The notes below the pieces were generated by a model. That model was not told the DNA's origin, did not search any database, and worked only from the letters and a program-made list of their open reading frames with translations. A stretch of 64,000 nt of DNA. Source: Sphingomicrobium sp. XHP0239. Its GTDB lineage: Bacteria; Pseudomonadota; Alphaproteobacteria; Sphingomonadales; Sphingomonadaceae. Positions 9,817-17,774 of this stretch are shown here, one piece after another. Position 1 is the first letter of the stretch. Every line of letters begins with the position of its first letter. Position numbers and translations under genes: made by a program. Location: NCBI RefSeq assembly GCF_039555325.1, contig NZ_CP154608.1, positions 1,240,001 through 1,304,000 on the forward strand, written 5' to 3'.

Positions 9817-10038
9817 GCAAAGGTAAGGGGTCGCAAGGACTTAGGCCCCCCGCCCCGAATGTCCACATCGCCAGTAAAGTCGCTAATAACGGACAGTCCG
9901 CTCTCGTGTCGGTAGCCGATCGGCTGCTTTGCCGAATTTCGACCCTATCAGCAGACAGTCTGGAAACGGCCCACAATTCGACACTGGCGCAACGTCGAGG
10001 CACTTGCGAACCCCCGGTTCCGGGGCAATGTCGCTTGG

Positions 10039-10854
10039 ATGCAGTCCAAATCGGAAAATCAAGATGTCGGCCTGCATGGTTCCAGAGTTGAGCTGATTGA
10101 CGCGCAGCTTCGCGTGGGTGCGTTTTCGCCGCACCGCCATGATACCTATACAATCGCGGTGACCACGTCTGGCGTCCAGTCGTTCAATTACCGCGGTAAG
10201 CGTTGGCAGTCGCTGCCCGGGCAAGTAGTGATCCTGCATCCTGACGAAGTGCACGACGGGTACTGCTGCAACCAGACGGGCTTTTCCTATCGGGCGGCCT
10301 ATCTGAGGCATGCCCATGTCCAGACCGTGATCGGGGGCGCGGCGCTTCCATTTCTGGCCGAAGGGGTTTCAACCGACGCCGATCTGGTCGGCTCGGCGCT
10401 TCGCCTGATCGCGATGTGCTCTGCCGGGAATGAACTGTTCGGCTATCAGGACGCTCTCCACCAGTTCGTGTCTGCGATGCAGCGGTGCGAAGACGGCCCG
10501 CCGGCCAGGCGGAGTGTCAATCGCGAAGCCGTGATGCGGGTGCGAGAATTCCTCGACAGCGTTCCGGGCCCCGGGACGAACCTCGATCAACTCGAAGAAC
10601 TCGCCGGCTATGACCGCTGGCAACTTTCGCGCGACTTCCGTGCGCTGCTTGGGACCAGTCCCTATCGCTATCTGCAATGCCGCAGACTTGAGCTAGCTGG
10701 ACAGCTTCTGCGCAGCGGGCTTGGCATGGCCGCAGCTGCTCACGAGGCCGGGTTCGCGGATCAGAGCCACTTTGGCCGGGTCTTCAAGCGCACTTTCGGG
10801 ACCACGCCATTGGCCTGGCACCGGCCCGGGCAGCCGCGCACAATCATTCTATAA
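10039..10854 (+). CDS. AraC family transcriptional regulator
   Basis: This 271-residue protein has an N-terminal cupin-like sensor domain (SPHRHDTYTIAVTTSG, LPGQVVILHPDEVHDG) and a C-terminal pair of helix-turn-helix motifs from about residue 170 (LDQLEELAGYDRWQLSRDFRALLGTSPYRYLQ ... ADQSHFGRVFKRTFGTTP). Such regulators bind a small ligand and activate nearby genes. No good ribosome site is seen before this ATG, so the start is uncertain by some residues. It is followed 31 bases later by a CPBP protease gene and lies opposite the dead hydrolase. Confidence 0.9.
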   Translation: MQSKSENQDVGLHGSRVELIDAQLRVGAFSPHRHDTYTIAVTTSGVQSFNYRGKRWQSLPGQVVILHPDEVHDGYCCNQTGFSYRAAYLRHAHVQTVIGGAALPFLAEGVSTDADLVGSALRLIAMCSAGNELFGYQDALHQFVSAMQRCEDGPPARRSVNREAVMRVREFLDSVPGPGTNLDQLEELAGYDRWQLSRDFRALLGTSPYRYLQCRRLELAGQLLRSGLGMAAAAHEAGFADQSHFGRVFKRTFGTTPLAWHRPGQPRTIIL

Positions 10855-10885
10855 GCCTGACCAGCCCCCGGGCTAAAAAGCCGGA

Positions 10886-11830
10886 ATGATACCTACAATC
10901 TTTTCGCCCGAACCGCATCGCGGCTGGCTGCCCTGGGCCTGGATTTCGCCAGTGGTCTGCATCCTGATTGTCGCCTTCTCCAGTGTCCCGATCGATATTG
11001 GCCTTGAATGGATCGGCGTGGTCGATGCCGAGGGAAAGCCAGGGTCTGCATTCGAGTTTTGCGTGTTCCTGCTGTTGCCATTCGCGGCGATGGGCGCTGC
11101 TGTCTGGGCCTGGTCGCGGTTTGTCGAGCGCCGCAGCCTTGCGACCTTGGGCCTCACCGGCGGGCAAAGGCTGCGCAAGTATCTGGCCGGATTAGCGATA
11201 GGAGTCGGCATGATCGTCCTGGCGGTCGGCTCGATCTGGCTCGCCGGTGGCTATGTCAGCGGAGATATCCTTCCCGCCCTTTCCTCGCCAGCATCGCTGT
11301 TGTGGATTGCGATCCTGCTGCCCTGCTTCGCCTTCCAGTCAGGCGTGGAGGAGTTCATCTTTCGCGGCTGGCTGCTATCGGCGGCCACGCGCCGCTTGAA
11401 CCTGGCAGCCGGGTTCATCGCCAGTTCGATTGCTTTTACATTTCTTCACTTTTCACCGCACCAGCAGCCGGTCCGTGAAATTGTCATGACGTTCACCTTC
11501 GGGATGTTTGCCTGCGCCTGGGCATGGCGTGCCGGCAGCATCTGGGGCGTGATGGGCTGGCATGCGGGCTGGAACTGGTTCACCGGCGTCGGCTTCGCCG
11601 TGCCGATCACCGAGCTCGATCTGCAGTTGCCGGCCTTGCTTGTGCAACTGACGCCTTCCGGCCCGGACGTCCTGACCGGCGGGCCCGCCGGGCCGGAGAG
11701 CAGTGTGCTGACGATCGGCCTGCTGGCTGCGGCCACGCTGCTCCTGTTGTTATGGCCCAGAGACTCCATGGCCGCTGCGCAGGGTACACCACCTGGAGGC
11801 AGCGACACGACAACACGGGAATCCACATGA
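10886..11830 (+). CDS. CPBP family intramembrane metalloprotease
   Basis: This 314-residue polytopic membrane protein has the Abi/CAAX-protease motifs: GVEEFIFRGW (Glu155-Glu156, Arg160), a second-motif FLHFSPHQ, and a late GWHAGWNW with a conserved His. About seven hydrophobic segments are visible. Family members are zinc glutamate proteases involved in prenyl-protein processing, bacteriocin immunity or envelope maintenance. It sits 31 bases after the AraC regulator on the same strand, so they may be co-transcribed. The C-terminal tail is low complexity. Confidence 0.88.
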   Translation: MIPTIFSPEPHRGWLPWAWISPVVCILIVAFSSVPIDIGLEWIGVVDAEGKPGSAFEFCVFLLLPFAAMGAAVWAWSRFVERRSLATLGLTGGQRLRKYLAGLAIGVGMIVLAVGSIWLAGGYVSGDILPALSSPASLLWIAILLPCFAFQSGVEEFIFRGWLLSAATRRLNLAAGFIASSIAFTFLHFSPHQQPVREIVMTFTFGMFACAWAWRAGSIWGVMGWHAGWNWFTGVGFAVPITELDLQLPALLVQLTPSGPDVLTGGPAGPESSVLTIGLLAAATLLLLLWPRDSMAAAQGTPPGGSDTTTREST

Positions 11831-11889
11831 AGCCTCCAGTGAATGACGGCTTTGTCGGCGGTACCGACTAACGCAACCAACCGACCATA

Positions 11890-11950
11890 CGGCAGCCGAG
11901 CCCGTCGTCACGCCTCACGCCCGGAAGCGGGCGGTCCGCTTCCGGCCCAA
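11890..11950. repeat. Dispersed intergenic repeat, copy A
   Basis: This is one of three related intergenic sequences in the first 18 kb (others at 15971 and 17708). They share the core CGGACGGTCC or a close variant, followed by CGGCCCA. This copy forms its own hairpin, CGGAAGCG pairing with CGCTTCCG. It lies after the CPBP gene, in non-coding DNA. Confidence 0.5.
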
Positions 11951-11973
11951 TGACAGTCAGCTAAGATCGACGC

Positions 11974-12176
11974 TTATCGAACACATCCGCCAACCGCTGC
12001 GGTTTTGAACTTCTCGTGTGAGCTGATCGACCTGAATTTCTCAATGACCGCCACCATGTCTTTCTGCTGCAGTGCCGTCTCGGCTGCCCTTCTGTAAAGC
12101 TGCGCCGTCGTCGACGATAGCGGAAGATCGAGGTTCAGCTCGTGGGTGGCGGCGAGGATGAGGTTTGCTCGCGCGC
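11974..12176 (-). pseudogene. C-terminal remnant of a 3-hydroxyisobutyrate/6PGDH-type dehydrogenase
   Basis: On the minus strand the frame reads NLILAATHELNLDLPLSS, TTAQLYRRAAETALQQKDM and VAVIEKFRSIS and then stops at 11974. This is the typical helical C-terminal end of NAD-dependent beta-hydroxyacid dehydrogenases. Nothing upstream restores the Rossmann domain or the catalytic lysine region, so only about 65 codons survive. The call rests on recognising the family ending and is moderately secure. Confidence 0.55.
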
Positions 12177-12503
12177 GAAACGGACGACGAATGCCGCCCT
12201 AGCCATCGTTGCCCTACGGCGTCCGGTCATAAAGCCGGCGACAGGCTCGTCGCGCTGCTTGGCGCTCCTCGCGGCCGCCTACCCGTGGTTCGGGCGCCGA
12301 CGATGTCGTGCCGATCGACTGGTTCGGTGGGCGGCAATCGTACGGGCGCGTGGTGAATTACCAGCGAGGGAGTGGACCTATCGTACGCGATGGTCGCGCC
12401 TAGCGCGGCATTGCGCCGGTCGCGGCATTGAGGGGATCATCACTGTCGTTAGATTGGGCGATAAGACATCCTATGCCGAACCGCATCGCAACACTGCTTC
12501 GGA
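12177..12503. other. Gene-free interval
   Basis: Only short frames broken by stops are present. A plus-strand stretch around 12220-12400 looks like decayed coding sequence split over two frames, but I cannot assign a family. Confidence 0.4.
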
Positions 12504-12674
12504 TCAGCTATCTAATCTACTCGTGCGCTGTCGCATCAGCCAGACCAGCCCTCCGATCCAGACGATAAGAATAGCGCTTCTCTCTGCCGTCCCGTTGGGT
12601 TCAAGCGGACCGTGGCGAACGACGATCGTAAGGACGATGCACACGGTGACTGCCGCGAAAAGTTGTTTCAGCAT
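12504..12674 (-). CDS. Small two-helix membrane protein
   Basis: The ORF encodes 56 residues beginning MLKQLFAAVTVCIVLTIVV, with a second hydrophobic segment AILIVWIGGLVWLM and a short charged tail. The ATG at 12674 is supported by a near-perfect AGGAGG five bases upstream. Two hydrophobic helices and a good ribosome site argue that it is real, but I recognise no family and give it no function. Confidence 0.5.
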   Translation of the reverse strand: MLKQLFAAVTVCIVLTIVVRHGPLEPNGTAERSAILIVWIGGLVWLMRQRTSRLDS

Positions 12675-12749
12675 AACTTCCTCCTGCAGAAGTGATGGTC
12701 CCATCCGGCGCGAATGGCATGAGTGCGGGGTGATAATTTGATGATTGCA

Positions 12750-12786
12750 CGAAAAAGCCCGACCCCTGGAGTAGGGCCGGGCTTAC
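12750..12786 (-). terminator. Rho-independent terminator
   Basis: On the minus strand AGCCCGGCCC pairs with GGGTCGGGCT, with one mismatch, and is followed by TTTTTC. It lies about 190 bases beyond the stop of the amidohydrolase-phosphatase gene, whose transcript it probably ends. Confidence 0.65.
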
Positions 12787-12968
12787 GCTATACGCGGTCT
12801 CGAATGCGGCGCGTATCGACAAAGTTCCAAGCGGTTGCTCTTCCGCTCCACGAATTAGGCCCGACCTCCACCGCAAGACATACCGGGTGACTTCGAGGTG
12901 CAGCAAATCGAGCCGGCCAGATTAGTTTCGCGAACGGTCAGAGAGAGCACTTCTGACGGAATTTGAAT

Positions 12969-14876
12969 TTATGGTGATGCAATCGCCGGCTCCAAACTTA
13001 CTCGCTCGATACCACCGGGCGAGATCGAGAAGACGACCCCATATTTCGCCAGCTCGTCGACCTGTGTGTCGGGGACGCCAACCATGCGAGCCAATTGTGG
13101 CGCGGTATTGGAATGGGCGACGATCAAGGCCGGAACGCCGTCGCCCATGACCGCTTGGAGCAGTGCATCTGGGCGGCCCGGGTCATAGGTGATGAGAGTT
13201 AGCCCCAGGGCTTCGGCGAGCGGCGCTGCCGACTGCCGGGCCCTCGCCGTGTCGGTCACGTAGATCGCGGCGACGTTGCGGGTACCCAACACTTCGGCGA
13301 GACGACGGGCCTGCGCCCGCCCCACGGCCGTCAGTGGGTGCTCTCCATTTTCCTCGGCTTCGAAATGACGCGTGAGAAAGATCGCTGCGCCGACCTTGGG
13401 CGCCTGTGCAGTCAAATTCTTAGCGGCTCGCGATGCCTCGTCGAGAAGCACGTCTAGCGCCGCCCGATCGTAGAAGCGCCCGTCCGCCATCACCGCCAGC
13501 GGTCGTTGCAGCGCCGATAGATCGGAAAGGGGGTTGGCAGAAAGGAGCAAAAGATCGGCCCGCGTGCCCACTGCGATTGTACCGAAGTCCGCTTGCTGTC
13601 CCGTCGCCGACCCCTGATCCGGTAGCGACCTGAAATAGGCTGCCGGCAGGACTGTCGCAGCACGGAGCGCTTTCTCGGCCCCGACGACGGCTGCGAGGGT
13701 CTCGATCTCCTCGTGCAGTGCCAGACCCCACACATGGAACGCCTGCGCGGTGTCCGAGCCAGCCATCAAGGCAACGCCCCGGGCATCCAGCTGCCGCACG
13801 ATCTCGCGACGCAATTGTATGAGATCGGCCCCATGCTCGGGGGAAATCTGCGCTACCAGCTGGGCACGCTGCTCCGACCATTGCTCGATCGCCGCATCGG
13901 GGACATACCGCATGGCGGTACTAGCTCGTAGATCCGAAATACTCCGCTCCGTATCGAGAAGCTTTTCGAATAGAGAGAGCGTGGGCACCTGATAGGACTG
14001 CGCGCGCGCTGCCAAATCGAACACCGCGCTATCGGCGAGGCGCGCGCGGTCCACTTTCGAAAGAACTGGTGAAGGAGGGATCTGGCCGAATTCGACGGCC
14101 CGCTCCGGAGCGTCGGTCGGTAATAGTGCCTGGATGAAGCCGTCGAGATGCTCGATCTGCTGGTTCCCGGCAATTGCCCGTTCGAGCCCAACCGCGTTGG
14201 AAACATGACCCGCCGTACCAAGGCTGTGTCGGTCCGCTTCCGTCTTTACCGCTTGCCAGACCTGCGGATCGGAAATCAAATGCGACTTGATGAAATCGTA
14301 ACCGGCAGCGTCGATTTCGCGCACGGCTTCCTCTGCCGCTTTGACCGTCGTGAGCTTCTGATCTGACAGCGCGGGGGACCCGGCATAGATCCGAGGACCG
14401 ACAATCGCGCCAGAGGCAAGACGCTCCCGCAGTGTGAGGTGTTCGGGAGCACCAGCCATGCTGCGGGCGGTTGTCACACCATACGCTAGCATCACCGCTG
14501 CGGCTCGCTGCGCGGGGTCTCCGGGTTCGCCCTCCGCAGGTGCAAAATGAACATGCATGTCGACGAGGCCGGGCATTAGAAATTGTCCGCGCGCATCGAT
14601 CACTCGGCCCGCGCGTGAGAGATCGTCAGGCACGAAAGGTCGCACCTCGAGGATCCGGTTTCCAGCGACCACAACCGTCTGGCGCTGAGCGATTGCCTCC
14701 CCGGTCATGGGCAAGACGTCCGCGCCAGCGAAGATCGTCGCTCCTGCCGACACCGCGTCCGAAACGGACTGGGTCTCATCCACCGCCGCACAGGCGCCCA
14801 GGGCGAGATGCAGTCCGAATAAAATAAGGGGGAGTCGGGTGAGGCGCTGTGCGCGCCATGCGATAAGTCGGATCAT
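12969..14876 (-). CDS. Amidohydrolase fused to a C-terminal histidine phosphatase domain, lipoprotein
   Basis: The 635-residue protein has a lipoprotein-like signal (LHLALGACAAV). A metal-dependent amidohydrolase follows, with MPGLVDMHVHF (HxH motif), and a later MAGSDTAQAFHVWG block carrying the conserved Asp. From about residue 494 a second domain matches the histidine phosphatase (phosphoglycerate mutase-like/SixA) superfamily: LTRHFEAE (Arg503-His504), TDTARARQS, and LIVAHSNT with the second His at about 588. The key RH, R and H residues are present, so both domains may be active. The substrate is unknown; export suggests a periplasmic task. It is divergent from an AraC-type regulator. 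Confidence 0.85.
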   Translation of the reverse strand: MIRLIAWRAQRLTRLPLILFGLHLALGACAAVDETQSVSDAVSAGATIFAGADVLPMTGEAIAQRQTVVVAGNRILEVRPFVPDDLSRAGRVIDARGQFLMPGLVDMHVHFAPAEGEPGDPAQRAAAVMLAYGVTTARSMAGAPEHLTLRERLASGAIVGPRIYAGSPALSDQKLTTVKAAEEAVREIDAAGYDFIKSHLISDPQVWQAVKTEADRHSLGTAGHVSNAVGLERAIAGNQQIEHLDGFIQALLPTDAPERAVEFGQIPPSPVLSKVDRARLADSAVFDLAARAQSYQVPTLSLFEKLLDTERSISDLRASTAMRYVPDAAIEQWSEQRAQLVAQISPEHGADLIQLRREIVRQLDARGVALMAGSDTAQAFHVWGLALHEEIETLAAVVGAEKALRAATVLPAAYFRSLPDQGSATGQQADFGTIAVGTRADLLLLSANPLSDLSALQRPLAVMADGRFYDRAALDVLLDEASRAAKNLTAQAPKVGAAIFLTRHFEAEENGEHPLTAVGRAQARRLAEVLGTRNVAAIYVTDTARARQSAAPLAEALGLTLITYDPGRPDALLQAVMGDGVPALIVAHSNTAPQLARMVGVPDTQVDELAKYGVVFSISPGGIERVSLEPAIASP

Positions 14877-15008
14877 GTCTTGCTTCTAGCAACATCAGCG
14901 TCCGCGGGAATTGACCGCTCTTGCGAATTTCACGTCGGATTGCCGAAGCGAATGGATCGTTCGTCGATCCTTCGATCTGCATCAGCAGCCGGCGCTTAGG
15001 CTTTGGCC

Positions 15009-15923
15009 ATGACCGTTACTCCCAGGCAGAATGCAGATTGCGCGACATCGCGACCGACCGCGCGCTTCGCCAGGATCGAGGGAACGCTCGCACCGGAGCG
15101 GCTCGGCGTTCCGTCGGGCGACGGTAAGCTGATCCTTTCGCAAATTCGCAAAGGGGTGGTCGCAAGCCCGCCGCGCCGTTCGATCGGCCTGAAATATGTT
15201 GCATCCGGCACCGAATATTATTGCTTGGACAATCGGTCCTACGTTGTGGAAGGCGGCAATTTTCTGTTCGTACCCGAAGGATTTCATGGCGAAGCCGGGC
15301 GAGCGACTGTCGGGGAAACCGCGTTCGGTCTTTGCGTACATCTGCGCGACCGCGACGCTGTATCTCTCGCAGCCGAGCGTCTCGAAGAGCCGATCATTTT
15401 CCCCGTATTATGTTCGCCCCTTGGCCGCATGTTGGAGCGAACTCATCGTTCTCTGCATGCGCGGCCCGAGCGCGGTGCCGCACTAGCCGGTCCGATGTTG
15501 GATAGGATCGACGCGGGAATTGAGACCTTTTTGGGGGATGCGCTGCGCGGCATTGACTCTATGACGGCGGTAAAGCGTGCGACACGATACGAGAATTTTC
15601 GCCGCCTCAACGCAGCGCAAGCGTATCTGCACGACATTAATGATCGACCGGTAGAGTTGGCCGAACTCGCACGAGTTGCCCGGATGTCGAGGTTCCAGCT
15701 TGCGCGCCTCTTTGCAGATCGTTTCGGCTTGCCGCCGTCGGCCTACCACCGCCGCCTCCGCCTGGTCCGAGCCCAGGCGATGATAGCGGCAGGAAAGATC
15801 AATTGTACCGAAGCGGCGTTCCGTTACGGGTTCGGTGGGAGCGCCCAGTTCAGCCGCGCGTACAGCCGCACCTTCGGCATCCCGCCATCTCGATCGAAGA
15901 CGCAACTCATCAATGAGATATGA
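15009..15923 (+). CDS. AraC family transcriptional regulator
   Basis: This 304-residue protein has an N-terminal AraC-type sensor (SIGLKYVASGTEYYCLD, VEGGNFLFVPEGFHGEAG) and a C-terminal double HTH (ELARVARMSRFQLARLFADRFGLPPSAYH, then CTEAAFRYGFGGSAQFSRAYSRTFGIPPS). An ATG at 15009 is used; a TTG six bases earlier is also possible. It is transcribed away from the amidohydrolase-phosphatase gene across a gap of 132 bases, so it is a candidate regulator of that gene. Confidence 0.88.
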   Translation: MTVTPRQNADCATSRPTARFARIEGTLAPERLGVPSGDGKLILSQIRKGVVASPPRRSIGLKYVASGTEYYCLDNRSYVVEGGNFLFVPEGFHGEAGRATVGETAFGLCVHLRDRDAVSLAAERLEEPIIFPVLCSPLGRMLERTHRSLHARPERGAALAGPMLDRIDAGIETFLGDALRGIDSMTAVKRATRYENFRRLNAAQAYLHDINDRPVELAELARVARMSRFQLARLFADRFGLPPSAYHRRLRLVRAQAMIAAGKINCTEAAFRYGFGGSAQFSRAYSRTFGIPPSRSKTQLINEI

Positions 15924-15970
15924 TAGTCTTGAATAGCGATGCTGACGATGAGGCTGCATTCGCAAGCCGA

Positions 15971-16023
15971 CGGCAGCTTTTCGCACTTCGGGGTCAGAAT
16001 CGGACGGTCCCCTTCCGGCCCAG
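15971..16023. repeat. Dispersed intergenic repeat, copy B
   Basis: This 53-base unit begins CGGCAGCTTT and contains CGGACGGTCC and CGGCCCAG. It matches copy C (17708-17760) at about 39 of 53 positions with no gaps. It lies between the AraC gene and the lipoprotein pair. Confidence 0.6.
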
Positions 16024-16104
16024 TTACAGACCTAGACGGCGACATCGCAGCCACGACTGCTTTGAGTTTCCTGACTTGGCGGGGCGACCGGCCGCAATGG
16101 GGTG

Positions 16105-16124
16105 GGGAGCGGACGTTCGCTCCC
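16105..16124 (-). terminator. Stem-loop after the lipoprotein operon
   Basis: Perfect 7-base arms (GGGAGCG and CGCTCCC) flank a 6-base loop five bases beyond the stop of the minus-strand lipoprotein gene. There is no clear T-run, so termination is only likely. Confidence 0.4.
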
Positions 16125-16129
16125 TCTGT

Positions 16130-16651
16130 CTATTTGAGGCGTGCGCGTACTTCAGTAAGCGTGGCGGGCCACTCATCCGTCACACCCACCCTCACGATCT
16201 GCTCGCCTTGCACTAGCGCGTAGCTCAGGCCGGTGCCAGTACTGCCAATGACAGCGCATCCTCCACGGGCGTCGGATCGTCGCGCGTAAACCTCATCCGA
16301 CAAGAAGAGAAGGTAGGTTTCGTTCGGGTAAATAAGTGTGCCGCTGCCTCCGACAGCGCCTTCGACCCAGCCGCGAACATCACGTAGGAACCTGACATTG
16401 GGGATGTCCTCTTGACCGCCCTTAAGCGGCTCGATCAGTTTCCACTCGCTGTCCAATTCGAAACGGTCCGCGCGCGCACGAGGCGTGGCTGAGATAAGTC
16501 TTTCCACTACGATCCGATCTGCGAATTTGGCAGACCCCGCAAACCCTGTTTGGAAGTCTCGAAAGTTTCGCGCTGCAAAACATTGGTCGTCGAGCACGGG
16601 CGTAGAGCATGCCGAGATCGCAAGCAGCATCAACAACGCAAGCCTGCTCAT
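16130..16651 (-). CDS. Hypothetical lipoprotein
   Basis: This 173-residue protein has a short lipoprotein signal (LLMLLAISAC). The mature part has paired cysteines (DDQCFAARNF, RGGCAVIGS) and a strand-rich centre including GTLIYPNETYLLFLSDEVYARR. I do not recognise the family. Its ATG directly abuts the stop of the upstream lipoprotein gene (TGAATG), so the two are translationally coupled and probably work together in the envelope. Confidence 0.7.
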   Translation of the reverse strand: MSRLALLMLLAISACSTPVLDDQCFAARNFRDFQTGFAGSAKFADRIVVERLISATPRARADRFELDSEWKLIEPLKGGQEDIPNVRFLRDVRGWVEGAVGGSGTLIYPNETYLLFLSDEVYARRSDARGGCAVIGSTGTGLSYALVQGEQIVRVGVTDEWPATLTEVRARLK

Positions 16652-17512
16652 TCAAGGTTGCCTTACCAGCTCGAGAGTATAGTCGCCGCTGGTGAGGACG
16701 AGACTGCCGTCGGCGGCCAGTTCCGCGCTGGGATCGCCGTGGAGGATATCGAGCAGGCGCACACCCGTTAGCGGATCGAGACCAGCATCTGCGATGGTCG
16801 CGAGCGGGCAGTGTTCACGCTGGTCCGCTTTTATCTTCGATCCGCTCACGAGCCGTCTGTCATCCGCGTACACGTAATCGATCGCGAGGTTGGGACATGC
16901 TGTGAACCATGCGCGACTAGGTTCGATACGCAGGACGATCGACTCGTCGGTCAGGCTCGACCCTGAACTGCCGCCTCCTGCATGCGTGCGGGTTCGAAAG
17001 CGGAATGTCCAGCGACCTTCGAGCTGGCTTTGCGTCGGCGCAAAATCGAGCCGACGGATGGCGGGGTCCTGCAACACAAGCTCAGTCGTACCCGCGCGAA
17101 GCAGCAGACGGCCTTTGTCGAGCGCTGTGATCGTGGGCGATTGTAGGAAGAAGTCGAAGAAGCGCTCGTCCTGAGCATGACGGTCCGGCGAACATCCCAT
17201 TTCGGTGGTCGGGAGCGGGAGGCCGTCAATAGGCGCTAGACGACCCTCTTCCAAGACGACATTGGCGCTCGAGTAGTTGCAGCGAAGGCGCATCGCGACG
17301 CTGCGGTCGAAAATGTCGACATAAGCGCCCCCGCGCGTGTCGAGTGTGTCTTTCTCGAACCGCAGGACATCCCATCGACCGAGATAAGGATTGCTGCTCT
17401 GCGCGGTTCGTGGCGCCTCGGAGGCGATCGGTGGGGGCGGCAGCGGTTCGGTTTTCTCTATCGGGTTGTTACAGGCCGCCAGCCCGAAAATCGCTACGAT
17501 GAGGATACGCAT
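16652..17512 (-). CDS. Hypothetical lipoprotein, META/HslJ-like features
   Basis: The 286-residue lipoprotein starts at the ATG at 17512, supported by GGAGAG seven bases upstream, rather than twelve codons earlier. The signal is MRILIVAIFGLAAC. A Pro-rich linker follows, then a domain beginning YLGRWDVLRFEKDTLDTRGGAYVDIF with strand-rich segments (LEGRWTFRFRTRTHAGG, LTSGDYTLELVRQP) that resembles META/HslJ-type envelope domains. Function is unknown. It is the first gene of a two-gene operon with the smaller lipoprotein. Confidence 0.65.
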   Translation of the reverse strand: MRILIVAIFGLAACNNPIEKTEPLPPPPIASEAPRTAQSSNPYLGRWDVLRFEKDTLDTRGGAYVDIFDRSVAMRLRCNYSSANVVLEEGRLAPIDGLPLPTTEMGCSPDRHAQDERFFDFFLQSPTITALDKGRLLLRAGTTELVLQDPAIRRLDFAPTQSQLEGRWTFRFRTRTHAGGGSSGSSLTDESIVLRIEPSRAWFTACPNLAIDYVYADDRRLVSGSKIKADQREHCPLATIADAGLDPLTGVRLLDILHGDPSAELAADGSLVLTSGDYTLELVRQP

Positions 17513-17707
17513 CACAAGCTCTCCGGTCGAAAGACCTGAAACAGGCAATTGGTCTGCGAAGTTCCCGAAACGAAAGTCTTCGGCGATGGTGGCAATGTAT
17601 TGGCTTCAACTGCGACAAAAGTCGATAGCTCTAAGCCCAAGATTTGAGTCTGACTGTCCGGCCATCATCATCGTGTTGAAAGTTCGCAATTAGGGTCGGA
17701 AACCGAA

Positions 17708-17760
17708 CGGCAGCTTTCCGCGCCTGACGGCCGGAACCGGACGGTCCGTAGACGGCCCAG
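17708..17760. repeat. Dispersed intergenic repeat, copy C
   Basis: This 53-base unit has the same CGGCAGCTTT start, CGGACGGTCC core and CGGCCCAG end as copy B. It lies between the lipoprotein operon and the restriction-modification gene. Confidence 0.6.
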
Positions 17761-17774
17761 AAGCCGTCACTCAT

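Noticed and set aside
12601..12906. Possible 101-residue minus-strand gene
   Set aside because: It runs through the terminator hairpin at 12750-12786 and overlaps the better-supported small membrane protein gene.
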